Shown here in pieces: positions 34,894-44,524 of a DNA stretch of 64,000 nucleotides; the first letter of the stretch is position 1; each line of letters begins with the position of its first letter. This DNA comes from Cryobacterium inferilacus (lineage in GTDB: Bacteria > Actinomycetota > Actinomycetes > Actinomycetales > Microbacteriaceae). The notes under the pieces are model-generated. The model saw only the letters and a list, made by a program, of their open reading frames with translations, searched no databases and was not told where the DNA came from. The position numbers and the translations under genes were made by a program. The stretch is from positions 248,001 to 312,000 of the forward strand of contig NZ_JAIEUL010000001.1 of NCBI RefSeq assembly GCF_019599185.1, in the 5' to 3' direction.

Positions 34894-35526
34894 TCAGAAG
34901 CCGAAATCGCCGCCACCGAAGTCGCCGCCACCGAAGTCACCGAAACCGCCGGAGTCGCCGCCGGAGTCGCCGCCGGAGTCGCCACGGAAGTCGGAGTCGC
35001 CGCCGTTCCCCGCATCCGTTCCCGTCTCCCCAGCCGTCTCAGCATCGGTCTCGCCACCGGCGTCTGCGGCGGCATCCGCACCGCCGCCCGCGTCGGGCAG
35101 GAACGCGCTGACGAGTGCGGAACCGACCACGTAGCCGGCCACGGTGCCGAGCAGCGAGGCGCCGAGCATGCTGCCGAAGCCGGGGCCCTGCCGGCCCTGG
35201 TCGCCGCCGAACGCCCGGTCCAGGGTGCCAGGTTGGCGCAGTTCGGTGCGGGTGGCGGCCTTGGCCAGGGTCGCCGGTTCGGCGTTCGCTGGGCGCTCAC
35301 CCTCCATGGCGTTCTCGGTCAGCTGGGTGAACAACAGGTCGCGTTGCTGGTCGGTGAGCTTGCTGAATGCTTCGGTGTGCACCGCTTCGATGGTCTCCGG
35401 CGGGGCGGTCCGCAGCAGGTAGCGGTAGCGTTCGACGGCGATCTCGTCCTCGGTGCGCTGCGGTGTGGCGGCACGCGGCGGCTGCTCCGGCTCGGGGCGG
35501 CCCAGAAGTCGGTCGAGGAATCCCAT
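34894..35526 (-). CDS. Hypothetical protein with Gly/Asp/Phe-rich tail
   Basis: 210 residues. The first 100 residues are helical and charged (EQPPRAATPQRTEDEIAVERYRYL in parts), with a hydrophobic segment at about residues 110-135 (MLGASLLGTVAGYVVG). The last 60 residues are low complexity and end in three tandem FGGGD units, G-D-F-G-G-G-D-F-G-G-G-D-F-G-F. I do not recognise a named family. A good GAAGGAG site lies just before the ATG. Its gene ends 65 bases before dinB begins, same direction. Confidence 0.75.
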   Translation of the reverse strand: MGFLDRLLGRPEPEQPPRAATPQRTEDEIAVERYRYLLRTAPPETIEAVHTEAFSKLTDQQRDLLFTQLTENAMEGERPANAEPATLAKAATRTELRQPGTLDRAFGGDQGRQGPGFGSMLGASLLGTVAGYVVGSALVSAFLPDAGGGADAAADAGGETDAETAGETGTDAGNGGDSDFRGDSGGDSGGDSGGFGDFGGGDFGGGDFGF

Positions 35527-35555
35527 GTCAGTTCTCCTTCGGTGTGGCTTCCAGC

Positions 35556-36572
35556 CTAGGCGGACCCCGGCGCGACCGACAGGACCGCTGCCAGCGACTC
35601 CAGGGCTTTCCCAGGGTCGTCACCGGCGGGCAGCAACACCACGCTGGTCGCGCCGGCCGCGTGCAGGGCGTCGATACGCCGACGGGCGGATGCGGCGGTG
35701 CCGACGACGGCCAGCTGGTCGACCCAGTCGTCTGGCAGGTTCCTGGCGAACTCGGCCCGGTCGGCGCTGCCAGCCCGGAGGGCCGCGAATTCCTCGGCGA
35801 ACGGGAGCACCCGGATGTGCGGCGCCCAGTCGGGGTCGCCGATCCACTCCAGAGCCGGCCGGACGGCGGCCCTGGCCGTGGCCGGGTCCTCGTGCACCGC
35901 CGCCACGTTGTAGGCCACGATGTGCCGGGCTCCGAGCGGTTGACGTAACTGGGGAAAACCGTGCTCGCTGCCGGCGGCGGCCCCCGCGTCGAGGGCGTTG
36001 ATCGCCGCGGCGAGGTATTCGGGGGTGACCGGCTCCGCCAGCACCACACCGTCGGCGGCGGCTCCGGCCAGGGCCAGGGACTTCGGCCCGCGCACCCCGG
36101 CAAGGACCGGGGGAACCGTGCTCGGCGGGGAGGCCAGGCCGACCGCATCCGTGCTGGTGTACCGGCCGGTGACGGTGACGGTGTCGCCCTGCAGCAGGGT
36201 GCGGATCAGGTCGAGGTTCTCACCCAGCATGCCCAGCGGGCTGGCCGGCCAGATTCCGCTCTGTCGCATCCAGCCGGGCATACCGTGGCCGATGCCCACC
36301 AGCAGCCGTCCAGGGAACAGTTCGGCGAGCGTGGACAGCTCCAGCGTGGCGAAGGCCGTGTTGCGGGCGGCCGCCGGCAGGATGCCGATACCCACCCGGA
36401 TGTGCGTCGTCGCGCCGAGCACCGCGGCGGCCTGGGCGATACCGCCGCGGAAGAAGCAGTCCTCCACCACCCAGATCTCGTCGAAGCCGAGCTCCTCCGC
36501 ACGGCGTGCGTAGGCCAGAAACTGCCCCGCAGGCAGGTCCCTGGGCAGCATCACAGCGATGGCAGCGCTCAC
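35556..36572 (-). CDS. LLM-class flavin-dependent oxidoreductase
   Basis: Luciferase-like TIM-barrel protein, 338 residues, the F420/FMN-dependent type frequent in actinobacteria. Landmarks are FLAYARRAEELGFDEIWVVED, a LGATTHIRVGIGILPAAARN strand, IGHGMPGWMRQSG and VTVTGRYTSTDAVGLASPP. Substrate cannot be told. A clear AGGAGG precedes the ATG. It reads in the same direction as the Gly-rich protein and dinB, 29 bases upstream. Confidence 0.9.
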   Translation of the reverse strand: MSAAIAVMLPRDLPAGQFLAYARRAEELGFDEIWVVEDCFFRGGIAQAAAVLGATTHIRVGIGILPAAARNTAFATLELSTLAELFPGRLLVGIGHGMPGWMRQSGIWPASPLGMLGENLDLIRTLLQGDTVTVTGRYTSTDAVGLASPPSTVPPVLAGVRGPKSLALAGAAADGVVLAEPVTPEYLAAAINALDAGAAAGSEHGFPQLRQPLGARHIVAYNVAAVHEDPATARAAVRPALEWIGDPDWAPHIRVLPFAEEFAALRAGSADRAEFARNLPDDWVDQLAVVGTAASARRRIDALHAAGATSVVLLPAGDDPGKALESLAAVLSVAPGSA

Positions 36573-36746
36573 GTGATTCCTCCTGATCTCGGGTCGCCGG
36601 CGCCGGGCCCGCGACCTTCTCCCTCGACCCTAGCGCCGGGGCAGCCGAGACCCCCGCCACGATTGTGCGAAGTTTCTGGCCCGAAATGAGACCATTCGGC
36701 TCCTGTTGGACATATACAGGTAGGGGACAACTGATTCGGGGGAATT

Positions 36747-37238
36747 ATGAACCAGCACAACAGCACGCACACACCGTCGGCAGGGGGCCTGGCCGGAGGC
36801 CGTACGGTGGCCGTCTGCGGACGGGGCACGCCGATGACCGACGTGGCCGAACGGCTGGCCCGCAAAAGCGACAACGGCCATCCCGCCAGGAACATGCGTC
36901 TCGGCGTCGCCCACCTGGGGGTGTGGTCCACCGCGAAACTGGCGTTCCTGCTCTCGGTCTGCCTCAACACAGTCACGGTCGTCCTGATCGTGCTCGCCGC
37001 GCGCATCCTCACCGACACCGAGGTGTTCTCGAGCATCACGACGGTGTACCAAGACCTGACCAACCGACCGGTCGACCTGAGCCAACTGCTCGACGCGAAC
37101 ACCGTTTTCGCGTTCGCCGCCACGGTGGTGGCCCTCAATACGGTGCTGATCACCGCGCTCGGCACCGGCTTCGCGATGCTGTACAACATCAGTGTGCGGG
37201 CCACCGGCGGAGTGATCGTCGGATTCCGCAGTCCCTGA
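36747..37238 (+). CDS. DUF3566 domain-containing membrane protein
   Basis: 163 residues. The N-terminal 50 residues are hydrophilic; then comes the DUF3566-like domain: AHLGVWSTAKLAFLLSVCL (first helix), a loop DTEVFSSITTVYQDLTNR, and a second helix ending LGTGFAMLYNISVRATGGV. DUF3566 proteins normally sit next to gyrA near the origin; this one is elsewhere, so it is probably a paralogue. GGGGGA at 36738-36743 gives the ribosome site. A short palindrome, cctgt-N9-acagg (36702-36720), is just upstream, around a possible TATACA -10. Confidence 0.7.
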   Translation: MNQHNSTHTPSAGGLAGGRTVAVCGRGTPMTDVAERLARKSDNGHPARNMRLGVAHLGVWSTAKLAFLLSVCLNTVTVVLIVLAARILTDTEVFSSITTVYQDLTNRPVDLSQLLDANTVFAFAATVVALNTVLITALGTGFAMLYNISVRATGGVIVGFRSP

Positions 37239-37330
37239 CCGGAATTCCCCGGGGCTCCTTACCGTTGCATCCGTTATCGGCTGGGCGCCTCAGGGCAGAC
37301 TGCCGCACGCCTTCAACGAAACGAGCCCCT

Positions 37331-37987
37331 GTGACTTCCCACACCGCGACGTCAGACACTACGCCGTCAGAGACTTCGCCCGCACACACCGCGGCCTCAC
37401 AGACTGCGACCACGGCCACAACGCCGGCAGACTCGGACTGGTTCACGCTGCAGAAGCAGGCGCACCGCGAGTTCGGCACCCGCGTGGCGGGGATCCAGGA
37501 CTGGGACGCCGCGACTCCCGACAAGGAGTGGAGCGTGCGCGATCTGGTGCGCCACGTGGTGCAGGAGCAGCAGTGGATCCCGGCGCTCCTGGCCGGACTC
37601 ACCCTCGACCAGGCCAGGCGCACGATCCAGCCGCTTGGCGATGACCTCGCGGCAGAGTGGGCGACCCACTCCGCGCTGGCCACCTCGGCCTGGCAGGCGG
37701 CTCCGGCGGATGCCGCGGTGCAGCTCTCCTACGACACCGTCCCGGTTCTGGACTACCTGCGCGAGCAGGTGTCAGACGTGACCATCCACTCCTGGGACCT
37801 GGCGCGGGCCACCGCGGCCGATGAAAGCCTCGACGCCGCGCTGGTCGACGCCGTCTGGACGGTGTTCGAGCCGCAGCGCGACACCCTCGAGGCCAGTGGA
37901 CTGTTCGACTCCCCGGTGCCGATGCCCGACGACGCTCCTCTGCAGTCCCGGCTGCTCGCTCTCACCGGCCGCGACGACCGCCGCTGA
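37331..37987 (+). CDS. TIGR03086-type, mycothiol-dependent-isomerase-fold protein
   Basis: 218 residues with a Thr/Ser/Ala-rich N-terminus (to about residue 40) and a DinB/MDMPI-type four-helix bundle: WSVRDLVRHVVQEQQWIPALL, LSYDTVPVLDYLREQ, VSDVTIHSWDLARATA. The H-x-x... and W-D pattern suits a metal or mycothiol-linked helper. TIGR03086 members have no fixed function. GTG start at 37331; the longer frame upstream overlaps the DUF3566 gene out of phase and is rejected. Confidence 0.8.
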   Translation: MTSHTATSDTTPSETSPAHTAASQTATTATTPADSDWFTLQKQAHREFGTRVAGIQDWDAATPDKEWSVRDLVRHVVQEQQWIPALLAGLTLDQARRTIQPLGDDLAAEWATHSALATSAWQAAPADAAVQLSYDTVPVLDYLREQVSDVTIHSWDLARATAADESLDAALVDAVWTVFEPQRDTLEASGLFDSPVPMPDDAPLQSRLLALTGRDDRR

Positions 37988-38006
37988 CCCGGCCGCCGCA
38001 CCCACA

Positions 38007-38070
38007 ACTGTTGCCCGTGCGGACAATTGCGCCCGGTGCGCCGGTCGCAATTGTCCGCATCGGGCACAGT
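38007..38070. repeat. Dispersed palindrome family B, copy 2
   Basis: Inner perfect 13-bp arms gcggacaattgcg (38019-38031) and complement (38046-38058), extended by imperfect outer arms to 38007 and 38070, around a 14-base GC-rich loop. Lies between convergent genes, where it may also act as a transcript end. Confidence 0.75.
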
Positions 38071-38107
38071 TACGCGACGGCGACGGCGCCGGCGACGGGG
38101 CGGGCGG

Positions 38108-39217
38108 TCAGGCGAGGGTGGTGCCGAAGAGCAGACCCAGCAGGTAGGTCACCCCGGCGGCACCGAAGCCGATGGCCAGCTGGCGCAGCGCCCGCTTGAG
38201 CGGCGGTCCGCCGGAGAGCAGCCCCACCACGGCGCCCGTGGCCAACAGGGCCAGGCCCACCAGCACGGCGGCCACGATGATCGCGGCCAGGCCCTGCATG
38301 CCGAAGAGGTAGGGAAGCACCGGCAGCAGGGCACCGGAGGCGAAGAAGCAGAAACTCGAAATCGCCGCGCCCATCCCCGTTCCGATGGCTTCGTGCTCGT
38401 CGACCTCAGGCTCCGCCGGCACGCTCAGCCGGCTGAGGTCGAGGGCGTCGGTGGCGATCGCGACGGTGCGCAACACCTCGCGGGCGTGCACCTCGGCGTC
38501 GGCTTCGGACATGCCCTGCGCCCGGTACACCAGGGTGAGTTCGTTCGCGGCCTCGTCCAGGTGCGAGAGCACGCTGCGGGTGGCCGGGTTCGGGGTGGAG
38601 GCGTCGAGCAGTTCCCGTTGGGAGCGCACAGAGACGTACTCCCCCGCACCCATCGACAGGGCGCCGGCGAGCAGGCCGGCGATGCCGGTGAAGAGGATGG
38701 TGGCCGGTGCCACCCCGGTCGCGCCGATGCCGAGCACGAGGGCCAGGTTGCTCACCAGACCGTCGTTGACACCGAACACGGCGGCGCGGAACGTGCCGGA
38801 GAGGCGTTGCCGGCCCCGGGCGGCCAGGCCGCGCACGACCTCCTCGTGGATGCGCTCGTCGGCGGCCATGGCGTTGGTCGCGTCGGCGTCGCCGTCGTAC
38901 GGTGAGCGCGCCTCGGCGCGCTGGGCGAGGGCGAGAACGAACACCGAGCCGAACCGGCGGGCCAGGAGCCCGAGCAGCCGGGTGCGCATGGCGCCCTTTT
39001 TCGGGGCTCCCACCCGGTCACCGAGGAGCGCCCGCCAGTGCTCCTCGTGTCGCCCCTCTGCCTCGGCCAGGGCGAGCAGGATCTCGCGTTCCTCGCCGGT
39101 GCGTCGCCCGGCCAGGTCACGGTACACGGCCGCTTCGGCCTGTTCATCGGCCAGGTACTGGCGCCACCGACGGATGTCCGCCTCGCGTGGCACTTGACTG
39201 TCGGCCACGGCGATCAT
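38108..39217 (-). CDS. VIT1/CCC1-family Fe/Mn transporter with N-terminal ferritin-like domain
   Basis: 369 residues in two parts. Residues 1-120 form a rubrerythrin-like helix pair with the iron-ligand motif ALAEAEGRHEEHW; residues about 120-369 are the CCC1/VIT1 transmembrane domain (FGVNDGLVSNLALVLGIG, GMGAAISSFCFFASG). Membrane VIT1 proteins move Fe2+ or Mn2+ out of the cytosol or into a store; the fused ferritin-like part may deliver or oxidise iron. Its start overlaps the 39214 gene by four bases (ATGA), so it ends the gat operon. Confidence 0.9.
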   Translation of the reverse strand: MIAVADSQVPREADIRRWRQYLADEQAEAAVYRDLAGRRTGEEREILLALAEAEGRHEEHWRALLGDRVGAPKKGAMRTRLLGLLARRFGSVFVLALAQRAEARSPYDGDADATNAMAADERIHEEVVRGLAARGRQRLSGTFRAAVFGVNDGLVSNLALVLGIGATGVAPATILFTGIAGLLAGALSMGAGEYVSVRSQRELLDASTPNPATRSVLSHLDEAANELTLVYRAQGMSEADAEVHAREVLRTVAIATDALDLSRLSVPAEPEVDEHEAIGTGMGAAISSFCFFASGALLPVLPYLFGMQGLAAIIVAAVLVGLALLATGAVVGLLSGGPPLKRALRQLAIGFGAAGVTYLLGLLFGTTLA

Positions 39218-39525
39218 GACTCCGGCGCGGCCTCGAGGGAGCGTTGCGGCACCCGGGCGGACTCGTGCGGGCCGCTGCCGTCCAGGCCGAAGAACGGTTC
39301 CTCGAAGTGCACGACCCAGATCGCTTCCTTGCCCACGACGGGCGCGTACAGGGCGGAGCCGACGAGTTCACCGGGCGCGGTGATGACCCCGATCGGGTCC
39401 TCCACCATCGAATCGGGGTAGCGGGTGCGGTCCAACCGCACCACCACCTGCATGCCGACCCCGAACGCGACCGCCGCCCCCGCCGGAGCGGGGGCGGACG
39501 CCTCACGGCGCTTGAAGAGGGCCAT
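39214..39525 (-). CDS. Hypothetical protein, 103 residues, in the gat operon
   Basis: Unnamed protein: a short basic start (ALFKRREASAP), then VGMQVVVRLDRTRYPDSM and EDPIGVITAPGELVG, ending with an acidic stretch. Looks like a small beta-rich domain resembling a translated SH3-type barrel. It overlaps gatB by one base and the ferritin-VIT1 gene by four bases, so it is a bona fide operon member; its function is unknown. Confidence 0.75.
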   Translation of the reverse strand: MALFKRREASAPAPAGAAVAFGVGMQVVVRLDRTRYPDSMVEDPIGVITAPGELVGSALYAPVVGKEAIWVVHFEEPFFGLDGSGPHESARVPQRSLEAAPES

Positions 39526-41030
39526 TACTCAGCCGATCCGGCCCGTTTGAGCACGAGCTCGCGCACCCTGGCGGCATCCGCCTGGCCGCGCATGGCCTTC
39601 ATGACCGCGCCGATGACGGCGCCGGCCGCCTGCACCTTGCCGTCGCGGATCTTGGCGAGCACGTCTGGCTGGGAGGCGAGTGCCTCGTCGATGGCCGCGA
39701 TCAGCGGGCCGTCGTCGCTCACGACGGCCAGGCCACGGCTGGCGACGACCTCGCTGGGGGTGCCCTCGCCGGCGATGACACCCTCGAGCACCTGGCGGGC
39801 CAGGCGGTCGGTGAGGGTGCCGTCGGTGATGAGTTCGATCAGCGCGGCTACCTGCGCCGGCGTCACCAGGCTGTCGGCGCTGACGCCGGCGGCGTTGGCC
39901 AGGCGGGCGATCTCGCCGGTCCACCACTTGCGGGCGGCCTGGGCGGGCGCGCCGGCGGCGATGGTCGCCTCCATCACGTCGAGCAGGTCGGAGTTGACGA
40001 CATCCTGGAACTCGAGGTTCACGAAGCCCCAGTCGGCCTGCAGCCGCTTGCGACGGGCCGCTGGCGGCTCTGGCAGCGTGGCACGCAGCTCTTCGACCCA
40101 GGCGCGCGACGGGGCGACGGGCACCAGGTCGGGCTCGGGGAAGTACCGGTAGTCATCCGCGTCGCTCTTGGGCCGGCCGGCGGAGGTGACGCCGGTGTCC
40201 TCGTGCCAGTGCCGGGTCTCCTGGGTGATGGTGCCACCGGCGTGCAGGAGCGCCGCCTGGCGCTGGATCTCGTAGCGGACGGCGCGTTCGACGCTGCGCA
40301 GCGAGTTGACGTTCTTGGTCTCGGTGCGGGTGCCCAGGATGTTCGAACCGCGCGGGCGGAGCGACACGTTCGCGTCGCAGCGCACGTTGCCCTCCTCCAT
40401 CCGGGCGTTGGAGACGCCGAGCGCCTTGACGATCTCGCGGATCGCGGCGACGTAGGTCTTACCGATCTCGGGGGCGTCAGCCTCGCCACCCTCGATCATC
40501 TGGGTGACGATCTCCACCAGCGGCACACCGCCGCGGTTGTAGTCCACCAGCGAGTAGTCGGCGCCCTGGATGCGTCCGGCCGCGCCGCCCATGTGGGTGA
40601 GCTTGCCTGCGTCGTCTTCCATGTGAGCGCGTTCGATGTCGACCGTGACCTGGCGGCCGCTCTCCAACTCGATGGTGAGCTGGCCGTTGAACGCGATCGG
40701 CTCGTCGTACTGCGAGGTCTGGAAGTTCTTCGCGGTATCGGGGTAGAAGTAGTTCTTGCGGGCGAACCGGCTGTACTCGGCGATCTCGCAGCCGAGGGCC
40801 AGGCCCAGGCGAATCGAGGACTCGATGGCCTGGCGGTTCACCTGCGGCAGCCCACCGGGCAGGCCCAGGCAGGTGGGGCAGGTGTTGGTGTTGGCCCCTG
40901 AGCCGAACTCGTTGGCACAGCCGCAGAACATCTTGGTCTTGGTGTTGAGTTCGACGTGCACCTCGAAGCCGAGCACCGGCTCGAACAGTTCGAGGGCCTT
41001 GTCGTAATCCATCAATTCGGCTTTCGCCAT
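39525..41030 (-). CDS. gatB: Aspartyl/glutamyl-tRNA amidotransferase subunit B
   Basis: Kinase/amidotransferase subunit of GatCAB, which converts Glu-tRNA(Gln) and Asp-tRNA(Asn) to the amidated form. 501 residues: [53 protein letters not shown] and the C-terminal YqeY-like helical region for tRNA. The zinc-binding cysteines CGC and CPTC are intact. ATG overlaps the gatA stop (TAATG). Confidence 0.96.
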   Translation of the reverse strand: MAKAELMDYDKALELFEPVLGFEVHVELNTKTKMFCGCANEFGSGANTNTCPTCLGLPGGLPQVNRQAIESSIRLGLALGCEIAEYSRFARKNYFYPDTAKNFQTSQYDEPIAFNGQLTIELESGRQVTVDIERAHMEDDAGKLTHMGGAAGRIQGADYSLVDYNRGGVPLVEIVTQMIEGGEADAPEIGKTYVAAIREIVKALGVSNARMEEGNVRCDANVSLRPRGSNILGTRTETKNVNSLRSVERAVRYEIQRQAALLHAGGTITQETRHWHEDTGVTSAGRPKSDADDYRYFPEPDLVPVAPSRAWVEELRATLPEPPAARRKRLQADWGFVNLEFQDVVNSDLLDVMEATIAAGAPAQAARKWWTGEIARLANAAGVSADSLVTPAQVAALIELITDGTLTDRLARQVLEGVIAGEGTPSEVVASRGLAVVSDDGPLIAAIDEALASQPDVLAKIRDGKVQAAGAVIGAVMKAMRGQADAARVRELVLKRAGSAE

Positions 41031-42577
41031 TAGACGGCTCCCCCTTCGGTTGCGAACATTTCGATGTTGGCCAGCGCGGGTGCCTGGCTGAGCAGGGTGT
41101 GACCCCAGTGCGCCTCGAGCAGCTGCTCGACGGCGGCGCCGAAGGTGTACAGACGGGCATCCGCGCGGGCGGGCGCCATCACCTGCAGCCCAACGGGCAG
41201 GCCGTCCTCTGGTGCCAGACCCATCGGCAGGCTCATGCCGGGGATGCCGGCGAGGTTGGCCGGGATGGTGGTGATGTCGTTCAGGTACATCGCCATCGGG
41301 TCTTCGGTCTTCTCGCCGAACTTGAACGCCGTCGTGGGCGCCGTGGGCGAGACGAGCAGGTCGACCTTGTCGAACGCGGCGGCGAAGTCGCGCTGGATGA
41401 GCGTGCGCACCTTCTGGGCGCTGCCATAGTAGGCGTCGTAGTAGCCGGCGCTGAGGGCATAGGTGCCCAGGATGATGCGGCGCTTGACCTCGTCGCCGAA
41501 GCCGGCGTCGCGGGTGGCGGCCATGACGCGCTCGCTGGTGAGCGGGCCGTCTTCCGGGTTGACCCGGATGCCGAAGCGCACCGAGTCGAAGCGGGCCAGG
41601 TTGCTGGACGCCTCAGCGGGCAGGATCAGGTAGTAGGCGGACACCGCGTACTCGAAGTTCGGGGCGCTCACCTCACTGACAATGGCGCCGGCCGCGGTGA
41701 GCAGGGCCAGGGTCTCTTCGAAACGCTGCTTGACACCGGCCTGGAAGCCCGCGCCGTTCAGTTCCTTGATCACGCCGACACGGACGCCCTTGAGGGCGCC
41801 GTCCTTGAGGCCGGCCTGGGCCGCGGCAGTCATCGACGGCCAGGCATCCGTGAGCGAGGTGGAGTCGAGCGGGTCGTGCCCGCCGATGACGTCGTGCAGC
41901 AGCGCTGCGTCGAGCACCGTGCGGGTCACAGGGCCGACCTGGTCGAGCGAAGAGGCCAGGGCGATCGCACCGTAGCGGGAGACGCCGCCGTAGGTGGGCT
42001 TGACGCCGACCGATCCGGTGACGGCGGCGGGCTGGCGGATGGAGCCGCCGGTGTCGCTGCCGAGCGCGAGGGGTGCTTCGAACGCGGCGACGGCCGCCGC
42101 GGAGCCTCCACCGGAGCCGCCGGGAATCCGGTCGAGGTCCCAGGGGTTGTGGGTGGGGCCGTAGGCGGAGTGTTCGGTGGAGGAGCCCATCGCGAACTCG
42201 TCCATGTTGGTCTTGCCGAGCGGGATGAGGTCGGCATCACGGATGCGCTTGACGACGGTGGCATCGTAGGGCGGGATCCAGCCCTCGAGGATCTTCGAAC
42301 CCGAGGTGGTGGGCATGTCGTGGGTGGCGAGCACGTCCTTGATGGCGATCGGCACACCGGCGAGCGGGCCGAGCTTCTCGCCGGCGGCGCGGCGGGCATC
42401 CACCCGGGCGGCGGTGGCGAGGGCTGCGTCACGGGCGACGTGCAGGAACGCGTGCACATCGGGGTCGACGGCGTCGATGTGGTCGAGGTGCGCGCGGGTG
42501 ACATCGACGGAGCTGACCGATCCGTCGGCGAGCAGGCCGGCCAGGGCGGCGGCGGTCTGGTTGATGAGGTTGGTCAC
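41030..42577 (-). CDS. gatA: Aspartyl/glutamyl-tRNA amidotransferase subunit A
   Basis: Glutaminase subunit generating ammonia for GatB, 515 residues. The amidase triad Lys is in [13 protein letters not shown] and the two serines in [13 protein letters not shown] and [13 protein letters not shown]. Starts five bases after the gatC stop and is read in the same direction. Confidence 0.96.
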   Translation of the reverse strand: MTNLINQTAAALAGLLADGSVSSVDVTRAHLDHIDAVDPDVHAFLHVARDAALATAARVDARRAAGEKLGPLAGVPIAIKDVLATHDMPTTSGSKILEGWIPPYDATVVKRIRDADLIPLGKTNMDEFAMGSSTEHSAYGPTHNPWDLDRIPGGSGGGSAAAVAAFEAPLALGSDTGGSIRQPAAVTGSVGVKPTYGGVSRYGAIALASSLDQVGPVTRTVLDAALLHDVIGGHDPLDSTSLTDAWPSMTAAAQAGLKDGALKGVRVGVIKELNGAGFQAGVKQRFEETLALLTAAGAIVSEVSAPNFEYAVSAYYLILPAEASSNLARFDSVRFGIRVNPEDGPLTSERVMAATRDAGFGDEVKRRIILGTYALSAGYYDAYYGSAQKVRTLIQRDFAAAFDKVDLLVSPTAPTTAFKFGEKTEDPMAMYLNDITTIPANLAGIPGMSLPMGLAPEDGLPVGLQVMAPARADARLYTFGAAVEQLLEAHWGHTLLSQAPALANIEMFATEGGAV

Positions 42578-42582
42578 TGGTG

Positions 42583-42879
42583 TTACTCCTCGTCCAGGAT
42601 GGCGGGCACGCGGAACTTGTCGCCGGCACGGTCGGGGGCGCCTGACAGGGCCTGGTCGACAGTGAGCGAGGGCACCACGACGTCATCGCGGAACACGTTG
42701 GTCAGGGGCATCGGGTGGCTGGTCGCCGGCACGTCTGGCGTGGCGACCTCGGCCACCTTGGCGACGGAGTCGACGATCTGGCCGAGTTCGATCGTGAGAC
42801 GATCGATTTCGGCCGAGCTGAGGTCGATCCGGGCGAGGTTGGCCAGGTGGGCCACCTGCTCGGCCGTGATTTCAGACAT
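42583..42879 (-). CDS. gatC: Aspartyl/glutamyl-tRNA amidotransferase subunit C
   Basis: 98-residue chaperone subunit that wraps around GatA and Gat[25 protein letters not shown] is the standard start, [18 protein letters not shown] the linker segment. First gene of the gatCAB operon; GGGAG lies six bases before the ATG. Confidence 0.95.
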   Translation of the reverse strand: MSEITAEQVAHLANLARIDLSSAEIDRLTIELGQIVDSVAKVAEVATPDVPATSHPMPLTNVFRDDVVVPSLTVDQALSGAPDRAGDKFRVPAILDEE

Positions 42880-42912
42880 GAGACTCCCAAATGATTTGAA
42901 GCAGAAGTCACA

Positions 42913-42918
42913 ATTCTA
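42913..42918 (-). promoter_or_regulatory. -10 box of the gatCAB operon
   Basis: TAGAAT on the minus strand, 33 bases upstream of the gatC ATG, leaving a short leader with a GGGAG ribosome site. No good -35 is seen. Confidence 0.5.
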
Positions 42919-42993
42919 TTGGCTAGCGCGTCATCCCCGCTCAGCCACCGGCAGTCGCTACCGCGTCCTGCGACTGCCTTCGGTCAGCCACCG

Positions 42994-44343
42994 CTAGTCG
43001 CTGTCGCCGGTGACCAGGTCCGCGTTGTCCGTACCGATGACGGCCATATTGTGCAGTGACTCGCTGCCCGGCGTGAAATAGTCGTTGTGACCGACCGACC
43101 CGGCCAGGGTCGCGCCGGTGACCTGGTCGATGCCGCCGTGCACCCCGAGCACCCTGGCGCCGTACGACGCCGCTCCGGGATCACTGCCGAAGAATGCCGA
43201 GTTCACCGCAGGGTCCCAGTCCGCCTTGCCGACGAAGACGTTCTCGTCGGTGACCTTGAGCTTGGCGGCGGACTGGATGGCGCTGCCCGGTGAGCCCACC
43301 ACGACCAACGCGTCCACGTCCACCGAACCCTGCGCCAGCGCCAGCAGCGCCACGGTGGAGCCGTAGGAGTGCGCGAACACCGCCACATACGGCTGATCGG
43401 CGCCGCGCGTGGCGCGCACGCCGGCCCAGGAGGTCTCGAGGAACTCTGCGCCGGCCTCGGCCCGGTCGAGCCCGCCGACGGAGAACAGGTCGGGCGCTTC
43501 GTAGCCGATCCAGGCGATCGTGGCCACGGACGCCGCAGCGGCGTGTTCGGTGAGTACCGACACCTGTTCGCGATAGAGGTCGTCGGCGACGGTCGTCCAG
43601 TTCACCATCTGGGGCTCGACCTGGTAGTTCATGCCGGGCACGAGGTAGCCGATGTAGTCGGCGGTATCGGGGTTGCCCAGTGCGATGGCGGCGCGGCCGG
43701 AGCCTGCCGTGTCCAGCAGGATCAGGCTGCGCTTGGGTCCGCCTGGGCTGGCGTGCATGGCCTCGTCGACCTGGCTCAGCATCGCCGTCTGCGCGGTGAG
43801 CCTGGCGCGCTCCCCCGCCGAGAGCGAGCCGTCAAGGGCCCGGGTGGCCTCGGCCAGCGACTCGCGCAGGTAGGCCTCGTTGGCGCGACTGCGCTGAGCG
43901 AGCGGCACGCCGTCCAAATTGCCGACGAGTTGTGGCGTTGCGGCCGTGAGGGATGCCCGCTGGCCGGTGTCGAGCATCGTCCACCAGGCCGACACCACGG
44001 TGGCCTCCGGCGGGGCGGCCAGCACGGCGTCGATGTGGCCGGGGTAGCTCGCCGCGAAGGCCGTAACATCGGCCAGGGGCAGCTGACCCAGGCCGACGAG
44101 CAGGTTGGCGCCGGTCATCCTGGGGATGGAGGCGAGGTCGATGTCGACTGACCCGACCGTCTGGGCATCGAGCATGGGGAGTTGTTCCCAGCGGGCGGCC
44201 GTGCCGCCGTCGCTCTGCCGGTCCGCAAGGCGCGCGGAAACGCTCTGCTGCACGTTCACGTCGGCAGCGGGCACGGTGGGGGTCGCTCCCACCCCGATCA
44301 GGGACAGTGAGAGCGTCGCGACCACAGCGGTCTCGAACAGCAC
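42994..44343 (-). CDS. DUF1023-type alpha/beta hydrolase, secreted or membrane anchored
   Basis: 449 residues. A hydrophobic N-terminus (VVATLSLSLIGVGATPTVPA) looks like a signal or anchor; the DUF1023 hydrolase domain follows with the nucleophile elbow FAHSYGSTVALLAL and VVGSPGSAIQSA. The His of the triad is probably within HGGIDQVTGAT or VGHNDYF. Substrate unknown; actinobacterial DUF1023 genes often encode cell-envelope lipases or esterases. GTG start with GGGAG upstream. Confidence 0.85.
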   Translation of the reverse strand: MLFETAVVATLSLSLIGVGATPTVPAADVNVQQSVSARLADRQSDGGTAARWEQLPMLDAQTVGSVDIDLASIPRMTGANLLVGLGQLPLADVTAFAASYPGHIDAVLAAPPEATVVSAWWTMLDTGQRASLTAATPQLVGNLDGVPLAQRSRANEAYLRESLAEATRALDGSLSAGERARLTAQTAMLSQVDEAMHASPGGPKRSLILLDTAGSGRAAIALGNPDTADYIGYLVPGMNYQVEPQMVNWTTVADDLYREQVSVLTEHAAAASVATIAWIGYEAPDLFSVGGLDRAEAGAEFLETSWAGVRATRGADQPYVAVFAHSYGSTVALLALAQGSVDVDALVVVGSPGSAIQSAAKLKVTDENVFVGKADWDPAVNSAFFGSDPGAASYGARVLGVHGGIDQVTGATLAGSVGHNDYFTPGSESLHNMAVIGTDNADLVTGDSD

Positions 44344-44524
44344 GGTAGGCCCCGCTCCCTCCCGAACGACGAACAGACGGCCGACCTGACGCCCCTGGCA
44401 AGTCCTCCACCGCTCAGCCTAGCGATTCCGGAAGAGCGCTCGTGCCCCTCAAACAGGGCTTTCCGAGAGTTCTTGGGCGTGTTGCACCGCCAGTGTTTCG
44501 GGCAGGTTTCGCACTCGCGCCCGG

